Shown piece by piece: positions 11,579-22,831 of a stretch of 64,000 nt of DNA. Source of the stretch: Nyssa sinensis (Eukaryota; Streptophyta; Magnoliopsida; Cornales; Nyssaceae); assembly GCA_008638375.1 (NCBI GenBank), contig CM018043.1, positions 59,770,510 to 59,834,509 on the forward strand, written 5' to 3'. The position numbers and the translations under genes are program-made. The notes under the pieces were generated by a model that did no database searches, had not been told where the DNA came from, and saw only the letters and a program-made list of their open reading frames with translations. Each line of letters begins with the position of its first letter. Position 1 is the first letter of the stretch.

Positions 11579-11713
11579 CCTATGGATCTTGGAGTGATGA
11601 AGTTTGCGAATCAGATACTCTGCTCCAGGTCGTAGAGACGCATTTCCATGCTGGTCATCGTCGGCGGTTAAGAGAACGGTGCCGTCCAACAGAATTCCCC
11701 GAACAGCACCCAT
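11579..11713 (-). CDS. Putative exon 1 of an inositol-tetrakisphosphate 1-kinase-like gene (partial)
   Basis: The minus-strand ATG at 11713 opens 45 codons: MGAVRGILLDGTVLL, an acidic spacer TADDDQHGN, then LRPGAEYLIRKLHHSKIHR. The pattern RG-hLLD-x-(S/T)VLL...LRP...LhRKL..SKIR matches, from memory, the N-terminus of plant ITPK4-type inositol phosphate kinases, which use ATP to phosphorylate inositol tris/tetrakisphosphates. After AGG a GT donor follows (11578-11577), giving a phase-0 exon end, and the putative intron soon enters a GA/TA microsatellite. The expected next exon (TGI-YG) was not found in 1-11577. The gene may run with long repeat-filled introns beyond the window, or it may be a detached exon. 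Base composition is clearly more GC-rich than the surroundings, which supports real coding. Confidence 0.5.
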
Positions 11714-11729
11714 CAGATTTCGCTTCAGG

Positions 11730-12890
11730 TATAGAATTCTCTCTTTATTTTTGCACCCACATACTTCTTTTTAGAGGTGTCAGAGTTCGGAAGTCCCTTT
11801 TTCTTCTTAAAATGGCTGTCCGCTACCGCATGGCGCATCGAAGTGAGCACTTGTCTTTTATTCGCTATGTAATACAAATAAAAACAACTTTTTAAAAGGG
11901 GGTTCACATCTCACATTGTTTGACACAATAGGTAGGTTTCGTTTGGATTGTGATTTAGGAACAGTTTTAATTTTTTTTTTAAAAGTATATTCAAAATTTT
12001 GTAAATAATATTTTAAAAATTATGAAAATATATTTGAATATAATAATCTAAATTTTAAAAAATATAAAAAAATATATTTTAAAATGCGTATTTTATGTTT
12101 TAAAATTAAAAAAATTGGTTTTGAAAATAAAAACAAACAGAGTCGTAGTTTTTCGCTTATTTATTAAAAAATATCTTTTAAGGTTTTAATGTTAATTATT
12201 TAATGAATTCGTGTCTTTATAATAAGAATTTTAAATTAATCCAAACCTTTATTGATTTGAATAACTTATCCTAAATTATTATTAATTCACATTTTCATTA
12301 TTTTGTTAAAAAATTGACAAGATCACATCTTAAAAATACGAGTTTAAAAATAACATAATTTGATAAATAAGTTAAAAACGATGCGTCAGATTAAACCAAA
12401 AAAATTCACATGGATTAAGGAAAAAAATATGAGTTCACATTTGATCCCTTATTGGGTTATTGGGATTCAGGAATTTCATTTTGAAGCATATCTAGTTGTT
12501 AGGATCATTGTAATACGATCAATGAAGGGATGGTTCGCGTTACACTGGTTTACCTAATAGCTCAATCGATTTAACTGATTTTATAATTAATATATTTAAA
12601 AATATATTATATATTAAATTTAATATAAAATTACTATGATTAAGTGTTGACCAAGTGGTAAGATGAATTATTTTATGGGTAATTACAAATCAATCACTTT
12701 TTTTTGTTGAAATTATGTGTCAGTCAGTGTCTGAGGAAGAATTATAAAAATATCATGTTAAAAAACAAAAATTAAAGAATGTCACCTTTGACTACTTTAA
12801 GTTTTCTCTTTCACAATTTCCCTTTAATGGATTTGCAAAAAGACCAATTTTTCTATCAATCTCATCTCTTCCTCATTCAAACCCTAGATT
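11730..12890. other. AT-rich intergenic DNA
   Basis: No gene recognised. Between about 11937 and 12145, a segment starting GTTTCGTTTGGATTG and ending AAAACAAACAGAGTC looks like the ends of a small MITE, but no target duplication was confirmed. Confidence 0.35.
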
Positions 12891-12968
12891 ATATATACAT
12901 ATATACACATACATATTGTCTATATGTATGTATATATATATATATATATATTTACGTGTGTAGTGTAC

Positions 12969-13000
<32 letters not shown>

Positions 13001-13085
13001 AGTGTGTGTGTATATATATTGCGTATTTATATGTGTGTGTGTGTATATATTGCGTATTTATATATGTGTGTGTGTGTATATATTA
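12890..13085. repeat. Compound TA/TG microsatellite
   Basis: Alternating (TA)n and (TG)n blocks, with a longer unit GTATATATTGCGTATTTATA repeated at about 13009 and 13043. The cysteine/tyrosine-rich open frames across it are artefacts. Confidence 0.9.
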
Positions 13086-13394
13086 ATTACGTATTCAATT
13101 AGATGTTATCAATCTGCAACTGAATATGAATTAGAAAGAAGAAAAAGATGAAGAAATTGTTACAAAACACAATCGTATTCCTTTAAAACACTATAAAAAT
13201 GGTAGTCTAAATTGGTATTTGAGATGTACGCAATAGAAGAAATGGTCGATTCTCACTCCTCTCTTTCTCCATGTTCTCTTTCTTCTTTCTTTCTTTGACT
13301 ATTTATTATACTATTTTTGTATAAATAGAAACATATTGACAACCGTGACCTCCATTAAGTTCGTTACTCACTTTCTTGAACGGTTCAGATGCAA

Positions 13395-13800
13395 CAATAT
13401 CTTATTTTCTTGACATTGAAATTGCTTAGACAAATGATAGAATTTTTGTTTCACATAAAAAGAGTATTGGTGATATTTTGAAAAGGTTCAAGATAGACAA
13501 GCCTAATCCAACTTTTGACTCTAGTTGAGGAGAGGTTGAAATTAGTGAAAATGATACAAGTGAACTTGTGAATCCAACCTACTTTAAAAGGTTGGTAAGA
13601 TGCTTAAGATCTTTTACTTTTGGCAACCCATGTGTGAAACATGTTATGAGGATAAGTCGAACGACGTCATTTTGGGTATTGGCTGGGTGATGTGGAAGAC
13701 CGATCAACTTTTAATGTTTATACGTCAGTGCACTAAATGTACTACGAGACTGGTTGGCTTTCTAAGTTAGTCAATTTTTAGAAGAAACCAAGGAGTTTAA
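13395..13800 (+). pseudogene. copia RT/RNase H fragment
   Basis: Plus-strand reading gives FLDIEIA, then DRIFVSHKKSIGDILKRFKI, and LVNPTYFKRLVRCL. These correspond to the end of copia reverse transcriptase (FLGIEV..., GI-hhSQ-KY...LL-RF-M, YR-LVG-L-YL). At about 13675-13720 a piece reading GDVEDRST follows, as in the RNase H motif. In-frame stops and a frameshift are present. No LTRs could be assigned. Confidence 0.6.
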
Positions 13801-13819
13801 TAATAAAACCACCAAACCA

Positions 13820-14960
13820 GTGGGTTTTGGAATTTATACTTAGACCTTAGAATTTTATGAGAATTGCGAATAGACCCTGGAAATAATTAATTAATATTTT
13901 AATGCCCTTTATGCCTAGGTGAATACCCTTGGACCTAAAAGTAGGGTAATAATGGCCAATTAAAATGTGAGAAAATGCATTTTCAACATTTTTAGGCATC
14001 CTAGACTCAATGTCAGAGTCCGTTTGAGCAAATTAGACCTCGAAATATATAAACGGATGAATTGGACTAATTTTAAATAAGTCATAAGAGCTTAATTAAA
14101 CTACCAAATGAACTCTAATGATTGCGAGGGTACACATCCTAAGGTTTTTTTATATTTCAGACTCAATGGCGAGATCTGTTTCAACAAGTAAGGTACCTAA
14201 AATATAGATATGCAAAAATTGGTAATTCCTAAACTACTCTTAACAGTAAATGAGTTACCTAAGTAAACTGGGAGAGAATAAAAAGGGGCATACCCAATGT
14301 TGTTGGACAATCTTAACCTAGTGGTGAGGTCTAATTGAGCATCTAGAAACCAGAAGATAGTCCCACAATAATATGTAAAATTATGAAAATGCCCCTGAAC
14401 ATAAGGTAAGCTATAGGAAGGCTAATTAAGATCCAGAAGAGACTAAGTTAAGTATTTTTGACATTTTGAACCCAACAGTGATATCTGTTTAGGGAAAAAT
14501 ATAATTCTAAAACAAATTGTGAAATGATGAATACCTCTATAAGACTTAATTAAGCTTTCAAAAGAGTAATAAGAAGTGGAGAGGAACCCATACCGCTATT
14601 TCTAGGAGCCTCCAAGTCCAAAAGTAAGCTTCGTATAAGATAGTTGGGCATCTAAATATGTGAGACAAGAATGATAAAATTACCATAATACCCCTAAGAC
14701 TTAATTAAACAATCAGACAAACTCAAAAAGTAAAAAAGGGACCTACCGTAAAGGTTAAAGATCCTCTAGACTTGAAAATCAAGTCCATTTAGGCAAATGA
14801 GTTGCCGAACAATATGGGACATGAAAAGGGGTAAAATGACCAAAATGCCCCTAAGGGCTCAAGTAAACCACAAGATGAACTAAGAAGCATTAGGAACCTT
14901 AATTATAGAATCCAAGGGAATCCTAAACAGTAAGACTAAGTTCAAGGAGGAACTAAACAT
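13820..14960. repeat. Diverged tandem array, period about 155-160 bp, ~7 units
   Basis: A recurrent block (AATGCCCCTAAG-like, then CTTAATTAAAC-like, then a GACTCAATGGCGAGATCTG-like segment) recurs near 13904, 14068, 14228, 14391, 14531, 14691 and 14847. Units have diverged by point changes and small indels. It lies just downstream of copia RT debris. Such arrays are known from untranslated parts of plant LTR elements, but the link here is an inference. Confidence 0.65.
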
Positions 14961-16680
14961 TAAATAATAGATACTTTAAGCTATGATGAGTGCTAATGAA
15001 GTATCAATATGTGTTAATCCATGACTTAAGATCACCAACAAGAAAATGGAGATGATGATTGGTGAAGAAAGTCAGTAAAAATGTAACTGTGGACTTTGTA
15101 TCACATGTGAATAACGTTGTACCATGAACTGGTGTTGTTTTTGTTAAAGTAAATTTTTGTAAACTGTTTTATTACTTAAATGCAAACGTGCTTTGATGAT
15201 GATACAAAAACTGTGATTTAAATATCAACATGTTTTTTAATTGCATCATAAATGTTCTATAAGCTTAGATAGCTAAAAGTTATAGTTTTGCAATAATTGT
15301 TTTAAGTGACATCACACATGACTTCCGGTATATTATTACATCTCACCAGGGGTCTCTTAATTGGATTATGTTTCACATGATATACCTACGACTGAGGGTC
15401 TCTTAGCTGGTAGGTTTATGTAAGCCATGAGCTCTAAATTACTAGTGTCGCCATGTGACTATTTATGATCTGACTCAATCTACTTTGACCTATCTAATCT
15501 ATTATGTCCCGACTATAATGTACATTTTGTCATGATGGCATAAATTATTTTCACATGATTATATGAAGCTCGGTTTATTTCTATTATGTATGATATTTTG
15601 TTCAGTTTGCAAGACTTATTGGCATGTTTTAAATAATGTTTCTACAAAGTTTATGTATAAGTTTGTTTGTATTGTTAGTAGCTTAAATGTTTACCAAATG
15701 CTACATATGTAAATGTTCTCGGGTTTGAAAACCTATGTCAGGGCACTAGCGTTACTTACAAGCGTTTCACGAAACTCACATAGATTTATCCATGCACATT
15801 TCAGGTGTATTCCAAAAAAAGGAAAATACAGTAAAATATGATTGAAAGACTTTAAGCGTAGATGATACCTGTAGGGGAGCAGTCAGCAATGTCCCAATAT
15901 CTTAAGAGTTGACATGCTCCGAAGTTTTGGGTCATAACTTAGAGTAAATTAATTAAAGGAAATGGCTAGCAGGCTTGTAGAATTTGTTAGTCATTAATTG
16001 TATATTAGTGGGCTCACAATGTTGTAAACTCTAAATAATTTGTACAATGTATAAGTAATAAATTAGTAAAGCTCTGCCAAATATTGCATTCATGAAGAAA
16101 AAAATAACCTAGGTATTTTTGCTGCCAATGAAAGGTTAAAAGAAAGAGATTAACTTGGAACATGTAAGAAATGGGCTTCGATTGGTTGCATTTCTCACAG
16201 TTCGCTCAAGGGGCGAATGTGGGGCGATGTAGCTAATTGGTCGATCACAGTCCTTAATCCGCATAAGATGAGGTTTAGGATGTGACATGCTTTGCGATTT
16301 TATTGATCAATCATTAAAAAATATTTACTTTCATTGTATATCTGCTCTAAAAGTTAGTGACATATATTGTAAACCTCCAATCTTATTGTTTGTGAGAACT
16401 ATTGAGGATTAAGTTACCTGTGTGAGGTAAAGTGACTTTGTATGGGAAAAGAACTGGGTACTCTTATTGTAAAAAGTTTTGATCTCTATCTACAAGGAGC
16501 TCACTGGTGTAATACTCAAGTTAGAAGCTTGAGTCGAGGACGTAGGGTAATTCGAAGCTCGTAAAAATCACGGTGTTACATTTTCATAGTTACTAACTAA
16601 TTACTTGTTATTGTTTTTAGATTTTAAAGATTTTCCAATACCGAATTCACCCCCCTCTTAAGAATATATCTGGGCAACAT
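14960..16680. other. Non-coding LTR-retrotransposon-like debris
   Basis: No open frame. The segment 16480-16670, with TTTTGATCTCTATCTAC and later CCAATACCGAATTCACCC, resembles the end of plant copia LTRs of the Sirevirus kind as I recall them. The rest may be a large non-coding derivative. Boundaries are not defined. Confidence 0.35.
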
Positions 16681-17560
16681 AACTCATTGGTATTGGTCTC
16701 TCTATTACATAACTTTCCCCTAGCACATCCTTCAGAACATGTTATACCAAATGATGAGGTGCTTGTGGAGGATTGATGCAGGTTGATCCAATTATACCTA
16801 GACGTGTTAGCATACATGTTGAGTATATACTAAGAGTAGAGGACAAGGAAATGATAAATTTATGACCATCATTCTGACCAGGGCATAGATGTTGTCTTGC
16901 AAGTCACAGTAACCGACTCAGTAATCAAACGTGAACCTCCTAAATGATCGAAAAGACATTCACCATATATAGCAAAATGTCTCTTGAAAAAACACCTTTT
17001 AACGAGAGCAACGATTTGGAAAATTTGTTGAAACCAATATGGCTCTTTGTACGGTCAAAATTCTTCATATTGGTGTACAATCAACCCTTTTATAATTTAT
17101 AGATTAAACATTTATTAATTATTATTATTTTTTGTACTTTTATTAATCAAGAAGTGTTTCTTATTTGTAAATGCTTTTCGGTACAAACATAAGACATTAT
17201 ATGAAATTTTTTTTAACAACATTTTAATTTTTCATAAAAAAAATACATATAATGCTAGACTTAAGACATAAAAACTCTAATATCCGTTTCAAGCAAAGTT
17301 GTGTTTTTCTAATATCATAATTTTTATAATTGCAATATTTTTGACTTTAATTATGTTGAATTAAAAAACATAATTATTAAGACATGTCATAAATAGAATA
17401 TATATAAGTAGATCTATAACTATTTTATTTCTCTAATAATTAATATTATAAATTTTTTGAAAAAATACTAATTATTAGATAATAGAATTGTTAATTATCT
17501 ATTATAGAATCAAATTAGTTCTTTAAAATTTTATTAAATATTAAAAAATATTAATTTATC
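16680..17560. other. AT-rich stretch upstream of the 681-aa gene
   Basis: No gene or recognised repeat; very AT-rich from 17100. Confidence 0.4.
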
Positions 17561-17731
17561 GAATATTAATTATAAAAAATTTGACTCTCTATATAGTAAT
17601 AATTACAAGAGTTGGGTGAAGGATCGACAGATGTAGGAGTTTGGTTTTGGTAGCAGATTGGGCTTCGGGTGTAAAGGAGCGCAACAAAAAGTACGTTCAA
17701 GCCCAAGGACAAGCTACAAAATACGGGTTCC

Positions 17732-17737
17732 GGCCCA
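17732..17737 (+). promoter_or_regulatory. Site II-type GGCCCA element upstream of the 681-aa gene
   Basis: GGCCCA lies about 145 bases before the start codon; TGGGCT and AGCCCA also occur at 17666-17703. Such motifs are TCP-binding elements common in promoters of plant growth and cell-division genes. Function here is inferred only. Confidence 0.35.
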
Positions 17738-17856
17738 TTCAGGATTCCCATTTCCCCCCGTCCATCCGCCTTTTAAAATCATCATTTCCCCTTCCCTACC
17801 ATTTCGCAATATCACTACCACTGGCGTTGTGTTACTTTTGTCTTTCAACGTAGTAT

Positions 17857-17881
17857 ATGTTCGATGTTTGTTGAGATGTGA
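17857..17881 (+). promoter_or_regulatory. Overlapping upstream ORFs abutting the main start codon
   Basis: Three ATGs lie in the 24 bases before the main ATG. ATG at 17857 opens five codons and ends at TGA 17872-17874. ATG at 17864 opens five codons and ends at TGA 17879-17881. ATG at 17876 is a bare start-stop (ATGTGA) in that same frame and uses the same TGA. The final A of this TGA is the A of the main ATG (17881-17883). If transcribed, this could limit initiation or act by stop-start reinitiation. The transcription start was not determined. Confidence 0.55.
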
Positions 17882-19926
17882 TGTCGAATCGACAGTTATC
17901 ATCGTCGAAAAAATGTCCTCCGGCGCTGACCGATTCGAAGATCAACAGGAGGAAGGAGAATCGAGGACCTCGGAGTCCATTGCAGGATATTAACGGCATT
18001 ACCAGAAGCAACAGTAGCAGTAGCTCTTCTGTGTCCGTTGAAGCCCCCAGAGGTTGTCTCCGCTTCTTCCTTTCGAATCATTCGTCTTCAAGAACCCCTC
18101 TTCATGGACTCAAAGTCAAAACTCTCTCCAAACCTCCCCAAACAGCCCCGAATGCCAGGCCTGCCAAGCCCTCCTCCTTCAGATCTAAACCCTCAAAAGA
18201 AAATCTACCAAAACCTGCTTCACAAAAACCTAAGAAAAACCCTCCTTGTCTGTGCCAGTGGCAATCTGGCAAGAAACCAAGTTCCAGAACTGGACAAAAA
18301 CCAAAGCCCTCACCGGATTTGGGCTCCAGTGGCGATCTTGCAAATAATTCTGCACCTAGGTCCCAAGAATTTAGTAAGAACCAACAGCATTTGCAGCAGC
18401 AACAGCGGACCGAGCTCTTCAAGTTTCCCGATTTGAGCAATGCTGTTGTTGAGAATTCTACTCCTGTTAATAAATTGGCATGTGGATCTGCGTTGGACGG
18501 TGCATTTGAAAAGCCCGTGGGAGAGGACTCGACTACAACTGCTACGACTACCACCACCACACCTCCTGTTCAGGCCTCACTGTCTCCAGAGATCCAGTGT
18601 GGATCATCCATGCTAGTGTCGGCGGCAACACCTACTTGTTATGGTGCCGGACATGTAGTTTCTGGGGTCACAGACAGGAGAAAGTGCAAGCGTAGAGGGA
18701 TCCTCACCGTAGGAGACAATGATTTAAGGTGTGGTAAAGCTGATGCTTTTGATTATGACGATGAAAATGTTGTAGAAATCCTTAACAAATCCAGGGTTTC
18801 TTTAGTTCCTCCGCCTGCTGAAGCTTCAATGCGTTGGCTCCCGTCTCCCTGTGATGAGCAGGATGAAGATCAGAAGCGCAACTCGGCAAACGGGTCGCAT
18901 CTACGGCGCATGTTGGTGGACTTTACAACATTGCTTTCTCTTTCTTCACCTCCATCAGGTCACGTGTTTTCTTCAGTTTTATGTAACAATGCTAACCATT
19001 GTGGTGCTACTAATACAAATACTAGTACTAGTGGTGGAAGAGAAAGTAGGATTACTTTGCTTTCTCCGAGGGGAACCCCTGAATCTCAACGGTTTTTGGG
19101 TTCTTCATCTCATCAAGCAGTTGGTTGTTCATCATTAACTTCTCCCCAGATCACACCTAGTTACAAGGCTGTTACCTTGCAAGAGGAGAGAAAATACAGG
19201 TATAATCTCGCCGAGGAAAATTCTCCTTTCTCCATTGACTCTCTGGGCAGTGGGAATGTTATCCAAACCCCACAATCAGACTCAAGCTCAGAGAGGCATG
19301 TTGGCCCATCTTGGCTAAATGTAGATGATGATCAAAAACATAATTTTGATTCTGAACTTGATTTGGTGGAGGAAGTTATTCGAAGAGCAAGTTTATCCCC
19401 CAAGAACCAGATATCAATGTGGAATCTTCCTGATTTAAGTTTCCCATTCGCTGACTTGACTTCACCTTCGAATTCCATCGACCTTACTCAACTTCCGAAG
19501 ACTTGGGATAAATGTGCTTCTTGCATTTCTGGTTATACTTTAGATAATGTGTCACCATCTCAGATGAGGATATCATGGAGAGATGGACTAATGAGTCGGA
19601 TTTTTGAGATGGATGAGTTAGACTGCTGTAGATGTTTGTCAGATGATGAGAACGACTCCAATGGATGCAGAAATGACCAGTTGAAATCCCATTGGAGTGA
19701 TGAGTTAATTGTTGATGTTGGGAATGATCAAATTTTTAACAATGATTTTGGGTCTCCTGAAATTGTCAACCACAAACTGAAACTTTATGTGAAAGGAGAA
19801 GAAAAGTCCCCTCTTCAGAGAGCCAATTCATGCGCAGAGTCCATATGCACTGATGGAGGTGGTCTGGTTGCATCGGGCGATTCAGATTGGACCCTTAGCT
19901 ACAAAAACCAGTTGTTTGAAGTATAA
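17881..19926 (+). CDS. Plant-specific protein of unknown function (681 aa), single exon
   Basis: The start is ATG 17881; the codon before it is GTG and in frame, so it is not used. I do not recognise a named family. The protein is Ser/Pro-rich and basic at the N-terminus and acidic towards the C-terminus. It has two KEN motifs (residues 25-27 and 106-108), a destruction-box-like RTPL (71-74) and an SPLQDIN motif (32-38). There is a KPKKNPPCLCQWQSGKKPSSR block near 120-135, a Thr run near 220, and RRKCKRRGIL near 265. Conserved-looking blocks MRWLPSPCDEQDED (from about 317) and WRDGLMSRIFEMDELDCC (from about 566) lie further on, with many SP/TP sites throughout. No membrane segment or enzyme motif is seen. 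KEN and RxxL motifs plus SP/TP sites suggest cell-cycle-controlled turnover by APC/C, but this is inference. Coding is certain from length and composition. Confidence 0.9.
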   Translation: MSNRQLSSSKKCPPALTDSKINRRKENRGPRSPLQDINGITRSNSSSSSSVSVEAPRGCLRFFLSNHSSSRTPLHGLKVKTLSKPPQTAPNARPAKPSSFRSKPSKENLPKPASQKPKKNPPCLCQWQSGKKPSSRTGQKPKPSPDLGSSGDLANNSAPRSQEFSKNQQHLQQQQRTELFKFPDLSNAVVENSTPVNKLACGSALDGAFEKPVGEDSTTTATTTTTTPPVQASLSPEIQCGSSMLVSAATPTCYGAGHVVSGVTDRRKCKRRGILTVGDNDLRCGKADAFDYDDENVVEILNKSRVSLVPPPAEASMRWLPSPCDEQDEDQKRNSANGSHLRRMLVDFTTLLSLSSPPSGHVFSSVLCNNANHCGATNTNTSTSGGRESRITLLSPRGTPESQRFLGSSSHQAVGCSSLTSPQITPSYKAVTLQEERKYRYNLAEENSPFSIDSLGSGNVIQTPQSDSSSERHVGPSWLNVDDDQKHNFDSELDLVEEVIRRASLSPKNQISMWNLPDLSFPFADLTSPSNSIDLTQLPKTWDKCASCISGYTLDNVSPSQMRISWRDGLMSRIFEMDELDCCRCLSDDENDSNGCRNDQLKSHWSDELIVDVGNDQIFNNDFGSPEIVNHKLKLYVKGEEKSPLQRANSCAESICTDGGGLVASGDSDWTLSYKNQLFEV

Positions 19927-20189
19927 TTATTGCCTACTTATTTCTCCATCATCTCTTTAAGAGTAAGTTTGTCTATTCTCCGTTAAAGGTTTTTCCCACC
20001 CTTTTCTGGTATTGAGAATTGCCCCTTCAGACAGCTTCTTTTTTTCTTTTTTCTTTGTAGTCTTCTGTTCAACATTTAAGGTATGTTCTTTATACTTTAT
20101 TCTTATGGAATGCATGAACAACTTTTGCTTGCTTAACAACCATAACAACTTAGACACTTGGTTGAAAATTAGCAAAAAAAATAATACTA

Positions 20190-20896
20190 TATATTTTTTT
20201 TTTGGTAAGTTAGATTTTATTAATACCAAAAAGTAGGGATACACCCCTATACAAGAGGACAAACTCAACCAAAACAATTGAAAACCAAACGAAAACACAG
20301 AGCCATTAGGATTACCCCCAAGGCTCATATAAACCCTCGTTGGAAAAAAAAAAAAAAAACAGATACCCCACAAGGGAAAACAAATATAACAGAGGATCTC
20401 CTCTTAGACCATTCAAAAGCACCAGTTGCTACTTCAATTCCTCATGTCTGAAAATGGCATTAGCCGCTCCAATGCGAAGGCTTAACAGCCAATTTTCCTC
20501 GGTGTTAGGAACACATCTCCAAGTAGAGACTACATCTCTGATATTTTTTCTGATATCATCTATGAGTAGCTCTGTATCCTTCCCTTTGTTTTTGAAAATT
20601 CTGCTGTTCCTTTCAAGCCATACATGGTAGATTACAGTTGAAAGGGTGATAAGGCTGACTGAGTGGAGAAAACATTGATTACTTGCAAGATTAATTGCCC
20701 AACTGGTAATTGGTCCTAGGTTCTTGGGATGGGATCAGAGCTGATGGAACTAATTACTCTTCTCCAAATACCTGCAGTTACACTAGAAGCAAAAATAAGT
20801 AATTGCTTGTCTCACTTCTCTACAGCAAAAAAAACAGTTGTCATCATTGATCACTAGCCAAATCTTCAGTTTATTTCTAGTAGAGAGGCCCTGATT
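20190..20896 (-). pseudogene. LINE C-terminal tail and 3' end
   Basis: Minus-strand reading gives VWLERNSRIFKNKG, then DDIRKNIRDVVSTWRCVP. This is the closing (W.ERN.R.F) segment of plant L1 ORF2, followed by an untranslated part ending in an A-run near 20192-20202. Confidence 0.75.
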
Positions 20897-21992
20897 TAGG
20901 AATGGCAATGGGACTGGTTCGGGGTGCCCCTACCTCATCCCGATCTCCGATATTTTTTTTCCAAAGTTAAAACTTTTTTTGGTAGGTAAATTAAAACTTT
21001 ATTGCCAAAACAACCAATACAAGAAAAAATAATATGAATGTGATATGAAAAACTTTAAAACTAATTTTATATAGTGTGGTTTATTGGTAAAATTAGTGTA
21101 CATAAAGATTTTTAAAAAATTAATATATAAATAGGGCGGGTTCAGGGCAATGTGACCATCCCCAACCCCGTCCAATCCTGTTTATAAACACCCAAGGTTC
21201 GTCGAAACGTGTATCGGAGGGCGTATCATTTTTCAATAAATGTGTATCGTAAGATATGCACAAATTTTTAAAATATATTTATAAATATATATACATATGA
21301 ATATATAAATACACATTATTAAAAATGATATAAATAACATTTCAACTCTCTTATAAAAACAAAAATTCAGCTTAAATTCCATAATCCATACTTCATAGTC
21401 TATACAATACAAGAAATAAGAAATTATAAATATTAAATACTATAAGTTCCAATCAGACAACAATAAAATTTATTTTTTTAGAATAAAAATTATTTTTTGG
21501 CAAGACAAATTTTATAAATTATAACAAAAAAATATATACAAGGTATAAATAGAATGCAACCAACAAATAAATTTGTACAATTTGTATAATGCAAATAGAA
21601 TGCAAACACTGCTAGAATAGGGACTTAAGAGTTTGATAGGTTGATGACAGAGTTGGAAAGCGTGATCGTTCAGTGCAAGTGAGGAACTGTAATAGCTTTT
21701 ATACTAAGGAAACATGGCATCATTTTTTCCTTGGCAAAAAAAAAATCTATCATTTTTTGGTTTCTGCATGTATCGTTCGATACTGCGTCTCATATCGGAA
21801 CTGTATCGTATGATACGGTACAAAACGATACAAAATAACGCGACATATTATTTTTTTGCTATATCGAAACATATCGTATGACATGTATCGCGTATCGTAC
21901 GATACTAACAACTATGCGAACACCCCATACCCATCCCATAAGGGGTGAGGCGGGGTGGGTTTTCGATGGGATGGGACAAATTGCCATCCCTA
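20897..21992. mobile_element. hAT-type MITE in the LINE, itself holding another MITE
   Basis: Ends are TAGGAATGGCAATGGGAC (left) and, in reverse complement, TAGGGATGGCAATTTGTCCC (right), the familiar TAGGGATGGCAA terminal repeat of plant hAT derivatives. The flanks are CCCTGATT (20889-20896) and CCCTAATT (21993-22000), an 8-bp duplication with one change. The GC-rich sub-ends (GGTTCGGGG, GGGGTGAGGCGGGG) are typical. The AT-rich middle is occupied by a second element at 21194-21918. Confidence 0.8.
21194..21918. mobile_element. MITE nested in the hAT-type MITE
   Basis: AACACCC flanks both sides (21187-21193 and 21919-21925; AAACACCC versus GAACACCC for 8 bp). Sub-terminal regions are full of inverted GTATCG/CGATAC words, and the middle is AT-rich. 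Terminal repeats are weak (AAGGTTCGTCGAAACG versus GCATAGTTGTTAGTATCG), so the exact ends are tentative. It may be related to the element at 28770-29554, which has similar words. Confidence 0.55.
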
Positions 21993-22831
21993 CCCTAATT
22001 GTAGGCCAACCATAGGATAAAGTTGAGCCCTCTTAAACCATATAGCTTTGCTCCAATCCTTCTGAGATTCATGGTGCCTTATGTGATTCTAGGCTGAATT
22101 TGCAGTGTAGTCCCCATTAGTTGTCATAGCTTCTTCATTGTGATTAGGGACAAAGTTTCCTGGGGTATATCTATTTAGAAGCTGGCTTAGTTCATTATGG
22201 CTAGGCCATCTCCACTTACAGTGTCTGATGACACAGGAAACTTTTGCATGCATAGGAATACTACATCTTCTTTGCCTATCTTCTGGAATGACATCTTTTA
22301 GTACTCCCAAGGTATGCCAAAGGTCATGCCAAAAATAAGCTTTCCTTCCATTGCCTATTTCAAACCCTATTATCTCTTTAGCTATCTGTCTAAACTGTAA
22401 AACCGTCCTGAGGGTCCAGCTACAGTTGTGAGGAACCTCCATTGTCCAGATGTGTTTTTACTTAATATAATAACTATGGATCCATTTGACCCAAAGTGAT
22501 TCTTTTAGAGAATACAAGGCCCATAAGTGCTTCATCATCATAGCTTTGTTCCATTCAACAGATTTTTGATTCCTAACCCACCTTCAGCTTTTGGGAGACA
22601 AACATAATTCCATTTCACCTTTAGCCGATCTTTGTTGGCCAGTTGAAACCTTCCACAAATAATTCTTCATTATTTTGTCAACACCCTTAACAACTGCTTT
22701 TGGCAAAATGAAAATGGAGCTCCAGTAGGTAGTCATGGTACTTAGAACTGCTAAAACTAACTGTAGTCTACCAACATAAGTGAGCACTTTTGCTGACCAA
22801 TGCTGAATTCTAGCAGTTATTTATCAATGAG
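21993..22831 (-). pseudogene. LINE RT thumb to zf-RVT segment
   Basis: LTYVGRLQLVLAVLSTM and YWSSIFILPKAVVKGVDKI (22787-22650) match the plant L1 motif (LSYAGRLQLI..VL...YW...F.LP). IIGFEIGNGRKAYFWHDLWHTLG (about 22380-22310) is the downstream FE-h-GDG...FW-D-W motif. Stops and shifts lie between. Confidence 0.8.

Noticed and set aside
12779..13151. Cys/Tyr/Val-rich ORFs of 75-107 codons
   Set aside because: They are translations of a TA/TG microsatellite.
17878..17880. GTG as start codon of the large gene
   Set aside because: ATG follows immediately at 17881; plant nuclear genes rarely start at GTG.
18038..18560. ORFs in other frames and on the opposite strand within the 681-aa gene
   Set aside because: Shadows of the real coding frame; low-complexity and without conserved features.
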